Source of the DNA: Dehalobacter alkaniphilus
GTDB taxonomy: Bacteria; Bacillota; Desulfitobacteriia; Desulfitobacteriales; Syntrophobotulaceae
Direction of reading: 5' to 3'
Assembly: GCA_040500365.1 (NCBI GenBank)
Contig: CP148031.1
Coordinates: 1,736,001-1,800,000, forward strand
Length of the DNA stretch: 64,000 bases
In this document: piece by piece, positions 38,086-46,636 of the stretch
How the letters are laid out: the number at the start of each line of letters is the position of its first letter
Numbering within the stretch: position 1 is the stretch's first letter
Made by a program: the position numbers and the translations under genes
Notes under the pieces: generated by a model
Seen by the model: the letters and a program-made list of their open reading frames with translations, nothing else
What the model was told of the DNA's origin: nothing
Databases searched by the model: none

Positions 38086-38838
38086 ATGAAAGCCTTAATT
38101 ACAGGGGCCAGTTCAGGTATTGGTCGGGATATTGCCAGAGTGCTCAGCGCGAAAGGATATGATTTAATCCTGGTTGCTCGGCGCCTTGACAGGCTGGAAG
38201 ATTTAAAGAATGAGCTTTCCTGCGATGTCCAGACAATCAGCCTTGATCTTGCACAGGAAGAATCCTGTTTCCGTCTTTACAACCTGGTCAAGGACCAGGA
38301 AATTGATATACTGATCAATAATGCCGGGTTTGCTGTGTACGGTGATTTTGATCAGACTGATCTTGGAAAAGAATTAGAACTGATTAATACCAATATCAAA
38401 GCAGTTCACATTCTAACGAAATTGTTTCTGCAAGACTTCAAGCAGCGTGACCGGGGATATATTTTAAATGTAGCTTCTTCGGCTGCCTTTTTACCCGGAC
38501 CATTAATGGCTGCTTACTATGCGTCGAAAGCCTATGTACTCAGACTGACAGAAGCCGTACATGAGGAACTTCGAAAAACAAACAGCAAGGTTTACGTAGG
38601 TGCGCTTTGCCCGGGGCCGGTACACACCGAGTTCGCAAAAGTTGCCAATATTAAGTTTGGCGTAAAGGCATTGAACAGTCCTCATGTAGCTAGGTATACG
38701 GTTGATCAGATGCTTAAGCATAAGCATCTGATTATTCCTGGAGTAGTCATGAAAGCTGCCTTTATATTTATGAAAATTATGCCGCATAAAATACTATTAA
38801 GTTTTCTCTATAAAATTCAAAAAGAAAAATTTGTCTAG
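38086..38838 (+). CDS. Short-chain dehydrogenase/reductase
   Basis: 250-residue classical SDR. NAD(P) motif TGASSGIG at residues 6-13, NNAG near 85, catalytic Ser in NVASSAAF and YxxxK at Y144/K148. The Arg pair in VARRLDRLEDL favours NADPH. Resembles the DltE/YqjQ-type SDRs; substrate unknown. Lies 33 bp after hslO and ends at a strong terminator. Confidence 0.87.
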   Translation: MKALITGASSGIGRDIARVLSAKGYDLILVARRLDRLEDLKNELSCDVQTISLDLAQEESCFRLYNLVKDQEIDILINNAGFAVYGDFDQTDLGKELELINTNIKAVHILTKLFLQDFKQRDRGYILNVASSAAFLPGPLMAAYYASKAYVLRLTEAVHEELRKTNSKVYVGALCPGPVHTEFAKVANIKFGVKALNSPHVARYTVDQMLKHKHLIIPGVVMKAAFIFMKIMPHKILLSFLYKIQKEKFV

Positions 38839-38872
38839 AAATTCCTTGATCAGGCATATTTACTGATGCATA

Positions 38873-38904
38873 ACCGTTGAAATTTAATTTCAACGGTATT
38901 TTTG
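38873..38904 (+). terminator. Terminator after the SDR gene
   Basis: ACCGTTGAAAT (38873-38883) pairs perfectly with ATTTCAACGGT (38887-38897), followed by ATTTTTG. Confidence 0.9.
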
Positions 38905-38973
38905 TATTTTGGGTTATTCTCCAGTTTTTTGTCAACGTCTTTTGTAACAAAGATTTGTGTATAGATATTTCTG

Positions 38974-39002
38974 TTGACAAACATCCAAAAATCAAATAGG
39001 AT
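38974..39002 (+). promoter_or_regulatory. Promoter of the marR-mfs operon
   Basis: TTGACA (38974-38979), 17-bp spacer, TAGGAT (38997-39002). The -10 box runs into the palindromic operator. Confidence 0.75.
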
Positions 39003-39036
39003 AGTTGCCAGGACAACAGTTGTCTAGGTCAACTAT
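39001..39036. promoter_or_regulatory. Candidate MarR operator
   Basis: Outer arms ATAGTTG (39001-39007) and CAACTAT (39030-39036) flank a perfect inner dyad GACAAC-A-GTTGTC (39012-39024). The site covers the -10 end and the transcription start, where a bound MarR dimer would block RNA polymerase. Confidence 0.7.
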
Positions 39037-39055
39037 TTTAGAAGGAGTAATTGTA

Positions 39056-39487
39056 ATGTTGATGAAAGACCTATCGGTTATTTTTCGGTTTAGCCGCATC
39101 TATTCCATGAGAAGGTTAACAAAATATAATTTGGGTCATTCCGAACAAGAGATTCTAATGTTTTTGTCTAAAAACGATCCAGTAAATCAGGATATGATTG
39201 CCGCTTTTTTTGTCATTGACAAGGGAGCGGTTGCCAAAAGTTTAAGCAAACTTGAAGAAAAAGGGTATGTGAATCGAATGATCAACCCTGAGGACCACCG
39301 CGAGAAAATGATCTCCTTGACACCAAAGGGAGTGGAAATAATGGACAACATGCAGGAAATCCTGACTGACTGGCATACAGCCATCTATGAAGGACTTAAC
39401 CAGGAAGATATTGCGCAGCTCGAAAGGATTACGTCGGTCATTGCTGCCAACAGCATGAAAGCCATCAGCAAATACGAAAAGATTTAG
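39056..39487 (+). CDS. MarR family transcriptional regulator
   Basis: 143-residue winged-helix regulator. Recognition region FVIDKGAVAKSLSKLEEKGYV and wing MINPEDHREKMISLTPKG are typical MarR. The ATG at 39056 has GGAG eight bases upstream; an upstream TTG at 39005 lies inside the operator and ahead of the transcript start and is rejected. It precedes an MFS exporter by 34 bp and very likely represses both genes through the palindrome over the promoter. Confidence 0.9.
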   Translation: MLMKDLSVIFRFSRIYSMRRLTKYNLGHSEQEILMFLSKNDPVNQDMIAAFFVIDKGAVAKSLSKLEEKGYVNRMINPEDHREKMISLTPKGVEIMDNMQEILTDWHTAIYEGLNQEDIAQLERITSVIAANSMKAISKYEKI

Positions 39488-39521
39488 ACCAATCAAAATC
39501 TAAAGATTGGAGTTAAGCAAG

Positions 39522-41447
39522 TTGAATAAATCAAATACGAAAAAGAGCTTTGTTCTCGTTATGATTCTATATCTGCTCGGTATTTTTATGGGTGCGATTG
39601 ACACGGGAATTGTCACACCAGCCAGAACAGTTATTCAAAATAATTTGCTGGTCGATGAAAAAACCGGGATCTGGATGATTACGATTTATACACTGGCTTA
39701 TGCGGCCAGTATTCCGATCATGGGTAAACTTGCTGATATGTTCGGACGCAAGTACATTTATCTTGCCAGTATCTTTCTCTTTGGTCTGGGTTCTTTATTT
39801 TGTGGTTTAGCCCAGGAGTTTAACAGCTTTACGGTCCTGCTCGCAGCCAGGATCGTCCAGGCGCTTGGCGGAGGCGGAATCCTTCCGGTTGCGACTGCTG
39901 AATTTGGTACGACTTTTCCTCCGGAAAAACGGGGGATGGCCCTGGGACTGGTTGGGGGAGTATACGGGATTGCCAATATTTTCGGTGCTTCGGCAGGCAG
40001 TGCAATTCTGGATATTTTCGGCAAGAGCAACTGGCAGTTTATTTTTTATGTGAATCTGCCGATCACGCTGTTTATCCTGATCGCCGGCTTCCTCTGTCTG
40101 CCAAACAACAGAAATGACAATGTCAAAAAGATTGATATCGGTGGAATCCTGATTCTGACCGTGATGATTCTCGCTTTAATGTATGGACTCAAGAATATTG
40201 ACTTCTTTGATTTAAAGTCAACTTTAATCAGTACGAGTGTTTATCCTTTCCTGACCCTGTTTGGGATTCTTATTCCTTTCTTTATCCTGGCTGAGAAAAA
40301 AGCAGAGGATCCGGTGATGAACTTATCGTATTTTACAAACTCACGGGTCATGATCACCTTTATCATTGCCTTTATTACCGGAATTGTGTTAATGGGGATG
40401 ATTTTTGTGCCGCAGTTTGCCGAAAACTCACTGAAAATTGCTTCCGGAAGTGGCGGCTATTTTGTTATCATTCTCGGTTTGTTTGCAGGGGTTGGCGCTC
40501 CTTTATCCGGAAAGCTGATCGATAAATACGGACCTAAAATGATTCTAGGTCTAGGTTTTCTGATATCTTTGCTTGGTTCGCTGTTTCTGATCTTTGTCGC
40601 AGCTGACCAGCCCAGTATGCTGACGGTAAACATCAGTCTGGTTCTCATGGGTCTTGGTATGGGCTTTACGATGGGCACACCATTAAATTATATGATGCTG
40701 GAAAATACCAAAGATGAAGAGTCCAATTCGGCACTCGCCGCCTTGTCTCTTGTTCGATCGATCGGAACGGCGATTGCGCCGGCAGTCATGGTTGGTTTTC
40801 TGGCGCATGCCGGAGTGGCGGTTCAGAATAATGTAATGAACCTGCTGCCCAAAGAAGTCTCCATACCGAAGCTGCCGTATGCGCAGGAACTTACAACAGA
40901 AATCAATGAGATGAAAAGCAATCCAATGATGAAAAATGTTCTGGCAACCGTCGATATGCCCAACTTTTCCTATCTGGAAAAGATTGAAATCAATATGAAC
41001 GGCAGCAGTGACTATCAGATTCCTGACGAGCTGATGGACAAAATAAAATCTTCTGACGTCACGACCATCACGGAGAACAGCAAATTGATTACAGGGAGCT
41101 TCTTTGCTGGCATGGCTCCGGATATGATTTCGAATATTCAAACCGGGATTCAAAACGGAATTGATGAGCTTACGGTTGTGGAATCGATGCCCCAGTCAAG
41201 CGTATCCTTCCGGGATACGATAGAAAAAATGACAGTCTTAAAAGATGCCGTCCCGGGAGCTTTTGACACAGCCAAACAAAATTATCTTGCGGAGATTGAT
41301 CAGAGAAGCACGGTCATTGAATCAGAATTCCAAAAAACCTTAAACAGCGGATTTAAGCAGGTGTATCTGACAGTTACGATTTCTTCTCTGATTGGCTTGA
41401 TCTTCCTGTGCTTCTATCGAAGAAAACCGGTCAATAAGCAAGGATAG
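39522..41447 (+). CDS. MFS drug exporter (DHA2/EmrB type) with large C-terminal extracytoplasmic domain
   Basis: 641-residue major-facilitator antiporter. Start is TTG with GGAG nine bases upstream. Motif A-like GKLADMFGRKYIY, the DHA2 opening MGAIDTGIVTPA and motif C-like GGVYGIANIFGASAGS are present, with about 13 helices up to residue 430. Then comes a hydrophilic insert of about 180 residues (LPKEVSIPK... to ...EFQKTLNSGF) before the last helix. The usual EmrB has no such insert; the domain probably sits outside the membrane and has no family I recognise. Controlled by the adjacent MarR. Confidence 0.85.
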   Translation: MNKSNTKKSFVLVMILYLLGIFMGAIDTGIVTPARTVIQNNLLVDEKTGIWMITIYTLAYAASIPIMGKLADMFGRKYIYLASIFLFGLGSLFCGLAQEFNSFTVLLAARIVQALGGGGILPVATAEFGTTFPPEKRGMALGLVGGVYGIANIFGASAGSAILDIFGKSNWQFIFYVNLPITLFILIAGFLCLPNNRNDNVKKIDIGGILILTVMILALMYGLKNIDFFDLKSTLISTSVYPFLTLFGILIPFFILAEKKAEDPVMNLSYFTNSRVMITFIIAFITGIVLMGMIFVPQFAENSLKIASGSGGYFVIILGLFAGVGAPLSGKLIDKYGPKMILGLGFLISLLGSLFLIFVAADQPSMLTVNISLVLMGLGMGFTMGTPLNYMMLENTKDEESNSALAALSLVRSIGTAIAPAVMVGFLAHAGVAVQNNVMNLLPKEVSIPKLPYAQELTTEINEMKSNPMMKNVLATVDMPNFSYLEKIEINMNGSSDYQIPDELMDKIKSSDVTTITENSKLITGSFFAGMAPDMISNIQTGIQNGIDELTVVESMPQSSVSFRDTIEKMTVLKDAVPGAFDTAKQNYLAEIDQRSTVIESEFQKTLNSGFKQVYLTVTISSLIGLIFLCFYRRKPVNKQG

Positions 41448-41585
41448 AGCTAAACACAAGCCACAAGTATAGAGAATTGATATTTTGAGTCGCTTCTTTT
41501 TATATTCTTGGGTAATTGTAGCCTTCAAAACAGCAAATAAGCGACAAGAGATCTTTATATAATGGCTTAATGGACCCAAAATATA

Positions 41586-41688
41586 ACGTCATGTAGTCTA
41601 TCTGCGGCCAAGCGGAGCACGATGCGGAGCACGGCTATTTGCGCCATGGATGGCGCAATAGCCGAAGAGCAGTTAGGCTACATGACGT
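41586..41688 (+). repeat. Nested palindromic element, copy C
   Basis: Outer arms ACGTCATGTAG (41586-41596) and CTACATGACGT (41678-41688). The core, AAGCGGAGCACGATGCGGAG followed by the inner palindrome GGCTATTTGCGCC-ATGGAT-GGCGCAATAGCC, is nearly identical to copy B. With the rubrerythrin terminator it fills the 320-bp gap between the MFS and rubrerythrin genes. Confidence 0.83.
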
Positions 41689-41705
41689 AAACCTTTACTA
41701 TTAAA

Positions 41706-41742
41706 CAATAAAAACGCTGCCGGCAAAATTGTCGGCAGCGTT
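41706..41742 (-). terminator. Terminator of the rubrerythrin gene
   Basis: 14-bp stem (41713-41726 with 41729-41742, one mismatch) followed on the minus strand by TTTTTATTG. Confidence 0.87.
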
Positions 41743-41767
41743 GTAGCAGCGCTCTTGATTGGGCTTT

Positions 41768-42253
41768 TTATTGCACATTTTTGAATTTGGAAGAGGGTGC
41801 ACCGCAAACGGGGCATTTTTCCGGTGCTTCGTTTTTATGGATATAGCCGCAGATCTGGCAGTAATAATAGTCGTTGTCTGCGGTTAAATCTTTAAGTGCG
41901 TCTTTGTATAAGGCGGCATGTGATTTCTCAGCCTCGTTGGCTAAGTGAAAAACTCTTTGTGCTTCAGAATTACCTTCGTCTTTTGCATTCTCCAGAAAAC
42001 GCGGATACATTTTCGTAAACTCAAAGGTTTCACCATCAATCCCAGCTTTGAGATTTTCTTCTGTTGATTTCAGCATACCCAGCACTTTCATCTGGCTTAA
42101 CGCATGCAGGGCTTCAGCTTCAGCTGCTGCCCGAAATAGCTTGGCAGCGCCGTTATATCCTTCTTCTTCAGCTTTCTGAGCGAAAGCGGTATATTTTCGG
42201 TTAGCTTGAGATTCGCCTGCAAAAGATTCTTTCATATTGTCTTGCGATGTCAT
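41768..42253 (-). CDS. Rubrerythrin
   Basis: 161-residue non-haem iron peroxidase of anaerobes. An N-terminal four-helix ferritin-like domain carries the diiron ligands in FAGESQANRKY, AEAEALHALSQM and NEAEKSHAALY. The C-terminal rubredoxin-like domain has CQICGYIHKN and CPVCGAP. It reduces hydrogen peroxide with electrons from rubredoxin or NADH systems. AGGAGGG precedes the ATG. Divergent from the MerR-type regulator, with about 150 bp between starts. Confidence 0.94.
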   Translation of the reverse strand: MTSQDNMKESFAGESQANRKYTAFAQKAEEEGYNGAAKLFRAAAEAEALHALSQMKVLGMLKSTEENLKAGIDGETFEFTKMYPRFLENAKDEGNSEAQRVFHLANEAEKSHAALYKDALKDLTADNDYYYCQICGYIHKNEAPEKCPVCGAPSSKFKNVQ

Positions 42254-42357
42254 ATAAATCCCTCCTTATTATTCTTCGCTTTCATAATATTACCATAAAT
42301 AGCTTATAATTGTAATATTATATCCTATTTTGTCCCAAAGCATCGAAAATATTTTTC

Positions 42358-42388
42358 TTGACATTGACGCAGCGTCAAGGTGTATCCT
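42358..42388 (+). promoter_or_regulatory. MerR-type promoter with 19-bp spacer and dyad operator
   Basis: TTGACA (42358-42363) and TATCCT (42383-42388) are separated by 19 bp, and the spacer contains the perfect dyad TTGACGC-A-GCGTCAA (42364-42378). This is the classical arrangement at MerR-regulated promoters, where the activator untwists an over-long spacer. Confidence 0.85.
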
Positions 42389-42406
42389 GATTTTGAGGTG
42401 AGCGAT

Positions 42407-43171
42407 GTGGAATATTCTGTACAGAAACTTAGCCGGTTGGCAGGCATCAGTCCCAGAACAATAAGGTATTATGATCAGATGGGGCTTCTAAAGCCGGCCA
42501 GGATTAATTCTTCAGGCTATCGCCTATACGGACAGGCGGAAGTAAACAGGCTGCAGCAGATCTTGCTTTATCGTGAACTGGGTATGGGGCTGGAAACAAT
42601 TAAGGAAGTGGTCAATTCACCGTCTTTTAATGAACTAAAAGCTTTCCGGAAGCACCGTTCACAGCTGCTGGAAAAAAAAGCGCAGCTTGAAAGCCTGATC
42701 GTGAATATTGAGAAAACGATTGCGTCTTATGAAGGGAGTATTACCATGTCTGACCAAGAAAAATTTGAAGGACTCAAGAAAAAAATGATTCAGAAAAATG
42801 AAGCAGCTTATGGCGAGGAAATTCGCCAAAAATATGGAGACGATGTTGTCGATCAGTCCAATCAAAAATTTCAGGGCATGAAACCTGAGGAGTATGAAGA
42901 AATGACTAGGCTTTCTGCCATGATTACGGAAAAGCTTGAAGCAGCTTTCCAAACAGGTGATCCTGCCTCCGGACTTGCTCAGGAAACCGCAGAGCTGCAC
43001 CGTAACTGGCTGAGCTGTTTTTGGAAGGAATACAGCAAAGAAGCACATGCCGGTCTGGGACAGATGTATGCTGATGACCCGAGGTTTACAGCCTACTACG
43101 ATAAGAAGCAGCCTGGGACAGCAGCCTTTTTACGGGATGCGATTCTTATTTATACCGGGATGAAGGAATAG
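42407..43171 (+). CDS. MerR family regulator with TipAS-type effector domain
   Basis: 254-residue regulator. N-terminal MerR HTH: YSVQKLSRLAGISPRTIRYYDQMGLLKP, wing INSSGYRLYG, then a dimerisation coil (about residues 80-115). The C-terminal half has the TipAS layout (YGEEIRQKYGDD, MYADDPRFTAYYDKKQPGTAAFLRDAI), which in TipA binds thiopeptide-like ligands. The GTG at 42407 has GAGGTGA upstream; an earlier in-frame GTG at 42380 lies upstream of the -10 box, so cannot be used. Likely autoregulated from the 19-bp-spacer promoter directly upstream. Confidence 0.85.
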   Translation: MEYSVQKLSRLAGISPRTIRYYDQMGLLKPARINSSGYRLYGQAEVNRLQQILLYRELGMGLETIKEVVNSPSFNELKAFRKHRSQLLEKKAQLESLIVNIEKTIASYEGSITMSDQEKFEGLKKKMIQKNEAAYGEEIRQKYGDDVVDQSNQKFQGMKPEEYEEMTRLSAMITEKLEAAFQTGDPASGLAQETAELHRNWLSCFWKEYSKEAHAGLGQMYADDPRFTAYYDKKQPGTAAFLRDAILIYTGMKE

Positions 43172-43262
43172 AAAAAGGTTCACTTCCGTTTTGCCATTTC
43201 CATATATTATCTTGAAGGTTTTTATAAGATCAAGATGGACATGGCAAAGGAGGAACCTTCTA

Positions 43263-44378
43263 TTGAAAAGAGATATTCATTATTATGCGCTTTTGGCATT
43301 TTGCAGGTCATGCGGGTTCAACAAGGAAAGCTCCAGAAAAATTGCCTATGCTTCGCAGTATGTCGATGATGCCAGAATTAATCTGATGACGATTCAAAAT
43401 CCGGCACCGGAAGTCAGTGTTGACCGCTCTGATAACCGTGCCGTTTTTTTAAATATGGCAACCTGTCATTCCTATTTTAAAATAAAAACGTTTAATTACG
43501 AGGCAATGATCAACAATACCTGTGCCTTTCATTTTGTTCCTGGCTGCAAAGGAGAAAACTTTACTAAGAAACTCCGCTGTAAAGAGGAGTCGCCGGTGGC
43601 CCTGGTGCTTTTAAATGAGGCCCTGGACGACAATAATCTGATTAAATTTGGGATTGTTCTGCATGCTTATGCCGATACTTTTTCGCATCAGGGTTTCAGC
43701 GGCATGCTCAGCAAAGTGAATGATATTAATCATTGCGGAGCACGCAATGAAGTCTACTTAGGAATACCTGATCTGATTTTGTATTTGTTTAAACAGTTAT
43801 GCGGAGAAAAATATGACGAAATGTTTGACCGTGTTGTGCCCGCTTATGGACACGGGCAGGCGTTGACCTTTCCTGATCTGCCTTACCTTGTTTGGGCCTA
43901 TCGGTATGACAGCAGCGATACCTTCGAGGGCAGATACACCGTTGTGGAGATTGACAATAAAGAAAGGTATCAGCGGGCTTTGACCAAGATAAAAGGGTAC
44001 CTTGAGATTTATTTAAAAAAACATCCTGAATTCCGGGATGCAAATTATCAATTCGATGATACCCCTAAACTTATGAGCCAGCTGATTAATAAAGATTCGG
44101 ATAGAAACAGGGAAGAAAGCTGGATTGCCTTCATGCTTGAATACGGGATGTTTCAGAAAAATGAATGGTCTGGCATTGTCTATCAGGAGAGTGAATGGCT
44201 GAGAAAAGCGTTTCAAAATTTTAATCCCCAGACCTTTAACAACAGGAGAGTAGACAATGTGATTCTTGCTGATCATTTTGCAGAATCCGACTGGTACCAT
44301 TTTTATCAGGCGGTCAGGTGGTATAAAAAAAGATTCTTTGAATGCTGTCATCAAAACAAACTGTTTATTCCTAAATAA
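43263..44378 (+). CDS. DUF6765 family protein
   Basis: 371-residue protein. The N-terminus RDIHYYALLAFCRSCGFNKE followed by IAYASQYVDDARINL fits the DUF6765 family, whose function is unknown. Several conserved His/Asp (HYY, YVDD, HAYADTFSHQGFSG) suggest a metal-dependent hydrolase-like site, the HxxxDxxxH segment resembling zinc phospholipase-like folds; this is only a resemblance. The start is TTG with a strong AAAGGAGG nine bases upstream (43246-43253). It stands alone, 90 bp after the TipA-like regulator. Confidence 0.75.
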   Translation: MKRDIHYYALLAFCRSCGFNKESSRKIAYASQYVDDARINLMTIQNPAPEVSVDRSDNRAVFLNMATCHSYFKIKTFNYEAMINNTCAFHFVPGCKGENFTKKLRCKEESPVALVLLNEALDDNNLIKFGIVLHAYADTFSHQGFSGMLSKVNDINHCGARNEVYLGIPDLILYLFKQLCGEKYDEMFDRVVPAYGHGQALTFPDLPYLVWAYRYDSSDTFEGRYTVVEIDNKERYQRALTKIKGYLEIYLKKHPEFRDANYQFDDTPKLMSQLINKDSDRNREESWIAFMLEYGMFQKNEWSGIVYQESEWLRKAFQNFNPQTFNNRRVDNVILADHFAESDWYHFYQAVRWYKKRFFECCHQNKLFIPK

Positions 44379-44425
44379 CGAAGAGATAAAGAGGTAGGTT
44401 TGAGAGGGGATCGTTAAAAATAGGC

Positions 44426-44448
44426 AAAAAAAAGGGACCTTTTGTCCC
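44426..44448 (-). terminator. Terminator of the first DUF4474 gene
   Basis: GGGAC (44434-44438) and GTCCC (44444-44448) form a short stem that on the minus strand is followed by eight T residues. Confidence 0.8.
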
Positions 44449-44459
44449 GATAACTGCTG

Positions 44460-45431
44460 CTATTCACTGATTCTTTGATGTTCGAAAAGTTCTCTGCTTC
44501 TTCTGTAACCAAAAAGACCAACTAAGCCCAGGATCAGAACCTTCATCCACAATTCATAAAATTCCTTGCTCTTTCCGAGTCTTAAGACGGTTTGATATAA
44601 CTGCGGGGCTAGGCTCTCAATCGCTTTCATTTTATCCTGCATTGTGCTGTAAGGACCCGTGATTTCCTGATATTTGTCACATAACAATTTGTTTTTAGCC
44701 TGAATGAGCCGGTCTGTACTGGGTTTCCGCGTTCTTGGCTGTACGGTATGAGGCCTAGCAAAAGTGAAAGATACGTTATTTCCGGAAAAATAAAATTCCT
44801 GGTCATTGTATCCGGCATCTCTTAAACCGTTTAGAAAAGCGTCCCGCATTGCTGTATTCGGAAAAGCAAGATCAATATCCATCGTCAATTCCGAAGGATC
44901 AGAAAATTCGCCTAATCTAAAACCTGTCAGCCACCAGTGTTTCTCTGATCGGGTAAAGAGTACGCTCCCATTCTTCCTTAACACGAAGGACATCGGCAGC
45001 AATTCATCGTTGTCTGCAGATTTATAAAACATTCCGCTGAAAATTCCCGGAAGCGTAAAATGAAATGCCCCGGTATAAATCCCGATTTCTCCGCCGGTTA
45101 CCAGATCGTACTGACCTTTCCAGAAGCCAATCATCCATTTCTTGCCGTCATATTCAAAATAAACCGGTTCACAATCAATAATCATACCCGTCGGGGCTGA
45201 TACCTCATCATAAATTCGGCAATACCCGGCATTTCTTTGCCATGGATTTAAAGTCGAGTAAAAAATATCCTGTTCTGGATCATACCGATAACCGGCATTT
45301 TCAATCACCTGATCCAAATCGGGGTCACCGGTACCTTGAGCGGGAACCGCAAGACGTTTCATAATTTCAGGATTGGAGATTCCGGTTTGAATAGGATAGC
45401 GAATGAAAGCGTTGGATTTGTGAAATAACAT
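44460..45431 (-). CDS. DUF4474 domain protein, paralogue 1
   Basis: 323-residue protein with a DUF4474 domain (about residues 45-190): GYRYDPEQDIFYSTLNPWQR, APTGMIIDCEPVYFEYDGKK and WMIGFWKGQYDLVTGGEIGIY. A C-terminal hydrophobic helix (VLILGLVGLFGY, about 297-310) and a basic end suggest a tail anchor. AAGGGG precedes the ATG. Function unknown. It and its neighbour share the domain, the membrane tail and the opening MLF(H/N), so they arose by tandem duplication. Confidence 0.78.
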   Translation of the reverse strand: MLFHKSNAFIRYPIQTGISNPEIMKRLAVPAQGTGDPDLDQVIENAGYRYDPEQDIFYSTLNPWQRNAGYCRIYDEVSAPTGMIIDCEPVYFEYDGKKWMIGFWKGQYDLVTGGEIGIYTGAFHFTLPGIFSGMFYKSADNDELLPMSFVLRKNGSVLFTRSEKHWWLTGFRLGEFSDPSELTMDIDLAFPNTAMRDAFLNGLRDAGYNDQEFYFSGNNVSFTFARPHTVQPRTRKPSTDRLIQAKNKLLCDKYQEITGPYSTMQDKMKAIESLAPQLYQTVLRLGKSKEFYELWMKVLILGLVGLFGYRRSRELFEHQRISE

Positions 45432-45488
45432 CGGATTCGCCCCTTAACAGATTTAATTTTTAGAATATTTGACAATAATATTTTATGT

Positions 45489-45519
45489 AAAAAGGACAAA
45501 CTCTGGAACAGGTTTGTCC
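45489..45519 (-). terminator. Terminator of the second DUF4474 gene
   Basis: GGACAAAC (45494-45501) pairs with GTTTGTCC (45512-45519), followed on the minus strand by TTTTTAC. Confidence 0.85.
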
Positions 45520-45552
45520 GTGACAAATAAAATTTTTAGAATGAATAGAATT

Positions 45553-46548
45553 TTAGGATTCAATGCTTAAACGTTGTAATCTGACTGTATTGGCTCTTAA
45601 AAAGAGGATAATAATCAGAGCTGTCATCAATACTTCCATCCAGGCTTCCAGGGAAGGGGTGCGTTTGCCAATTTTTTTCACTTTCTTGTACATTCCGGGA
45701 TCTTGTTTTTCCAACAATTTGAGCCTTTCCTGGACGGTACCCTCAGAGCCGGTTACTTCCTGATATTTTTCACATAAGAATTTATTTTTGCGCTGGATCA
45801 ACTGATCAGTCAATCGTGTGCGGGTCCAGGGCTGGGCCGTCTTGGGGATATCGAACGTGAAGCTTACGCTGTTATCCCGTACGGCTAATTCGTGCTCATT
45901 GTAGCCAACTTTACGCATTCCTGCGAGAAAAGCATTCCTCATATTAACGTCTTTCAACGTGAGGCAGATATCCATCGTCAGCTCATTCGGCTCAGCAAAT
46001 TCTCCGAGTTTGAAACCGGTCAGCCACCAATGTTTTGCTTTTCTGGAGAAAAGTTTTTTTCCATCCTTCTTGATGGTATACGACATGTCCAGAAGCTCCT
46101 TATCGTTGACGGACTGGTAAACAAGACCGTTTGACTTATACAGGCCGATTTCACCGCCGCTGACCAAATCATACTGACCTTTCCAAAGGCCAACCATCCA
46201 CTTTTCGTTGAGGTAATCAAAGGTTATGGGTTCACAGTCGATAATCATGCCAAGCGGTGCGGCAGCCTCATCAAAAAGCCGGCAGTAACCGATATACCTT
46301 TGCCAGGGCTTCATATTCGAGATAAAAATATCCTGTCGCGCATCATAGGAATAACCGGCAATTTCAATGATTTCATCAAGGTCTTCGTTACCGGTGCCAA
46401 CAGAGACAGACCCGGTATGAGATTTATTTTCTTCTGTTGCAAGTGCTGAATCAGGTTCAGTCTCAGTCTCAGTTATTGACTCATCCCAGGTTGATTGCTG
46501 CATACTTTGATGATAAGAGTATGAGGCATTTCTGTTAAATAATAACAT
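45553..46548 (-). CDS. DUF4474 domain protein, paralogue 2
   Basis: 331-residue paralogue of the neighbouring protein. An N-terminal Glu/Thr-rich stretch is followed by the DUF4474 motifs GYSYDARQDIFISNMKPWQR, APLGMIIDCEPITFDYLNEK and WMVGLWKGQYDLVSGGEIGLY, a shared middle region (KHWWLTGFKLGEFAEPNELT) and a C-terminal hydrophobic helix. AAGGAGG precedes the ATG. Each of the two genes has its own terminator, so they are separate transcripts. Confidence 0.78.
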   Translation of the reverse strand: MLLFNRNASYSYHQSMQQSTWDESITETETEPDSALATEENKSHTGSVSVGTGNEDLDEIIEIAGYSYDARQDIFISNMKPWQRYIGYCRLFDEAAAPLGMIIDCEPITFDYLNEKWMVGLWKGQYDLVSGGEIGLYKSNGLVYQSVNDKELLDMSYTIKKDGKKLFSRKAKHWWLTGFKLGEFAEPNELTMDICLTLKDVNMRNAFLAGMRKVGYNEHELAVRDNSVSFTFDIPKTAQPWTRTRLTDQLIQRKNKFLCEKYQEVTGSEGTVQERLKLLEKQDPGMYKKVKKIGKRTPSLEAWMEVLMTALIIILFLRANTVRLQRLSIES

Positions 46549-46589
46549 CTTCCTTCCTCCTTAATAGAATACCAATATATGGATATAAT

Positions 46590-46624
46590 ATGTAAAAATA
46601 CCCAGTATGCAAATACTGGGTATT
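46590..46624 (-). terminator. Terminator of the Gln-rich protein gene
   Basis: Perfect 12-bp stem (46597-46608 with 46613-46624), followed on the minus strand by TTTTTACA. Confidence 0.87.
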
Positions 46625-46636
46625 GATAAATTGAGA

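Noticed and set aside
41586..41688. Copy C as the terminator of the MFS gene
   Set aside because: No T-run follows the outer stem and its core matches an element found elsewhere away from gene ends.
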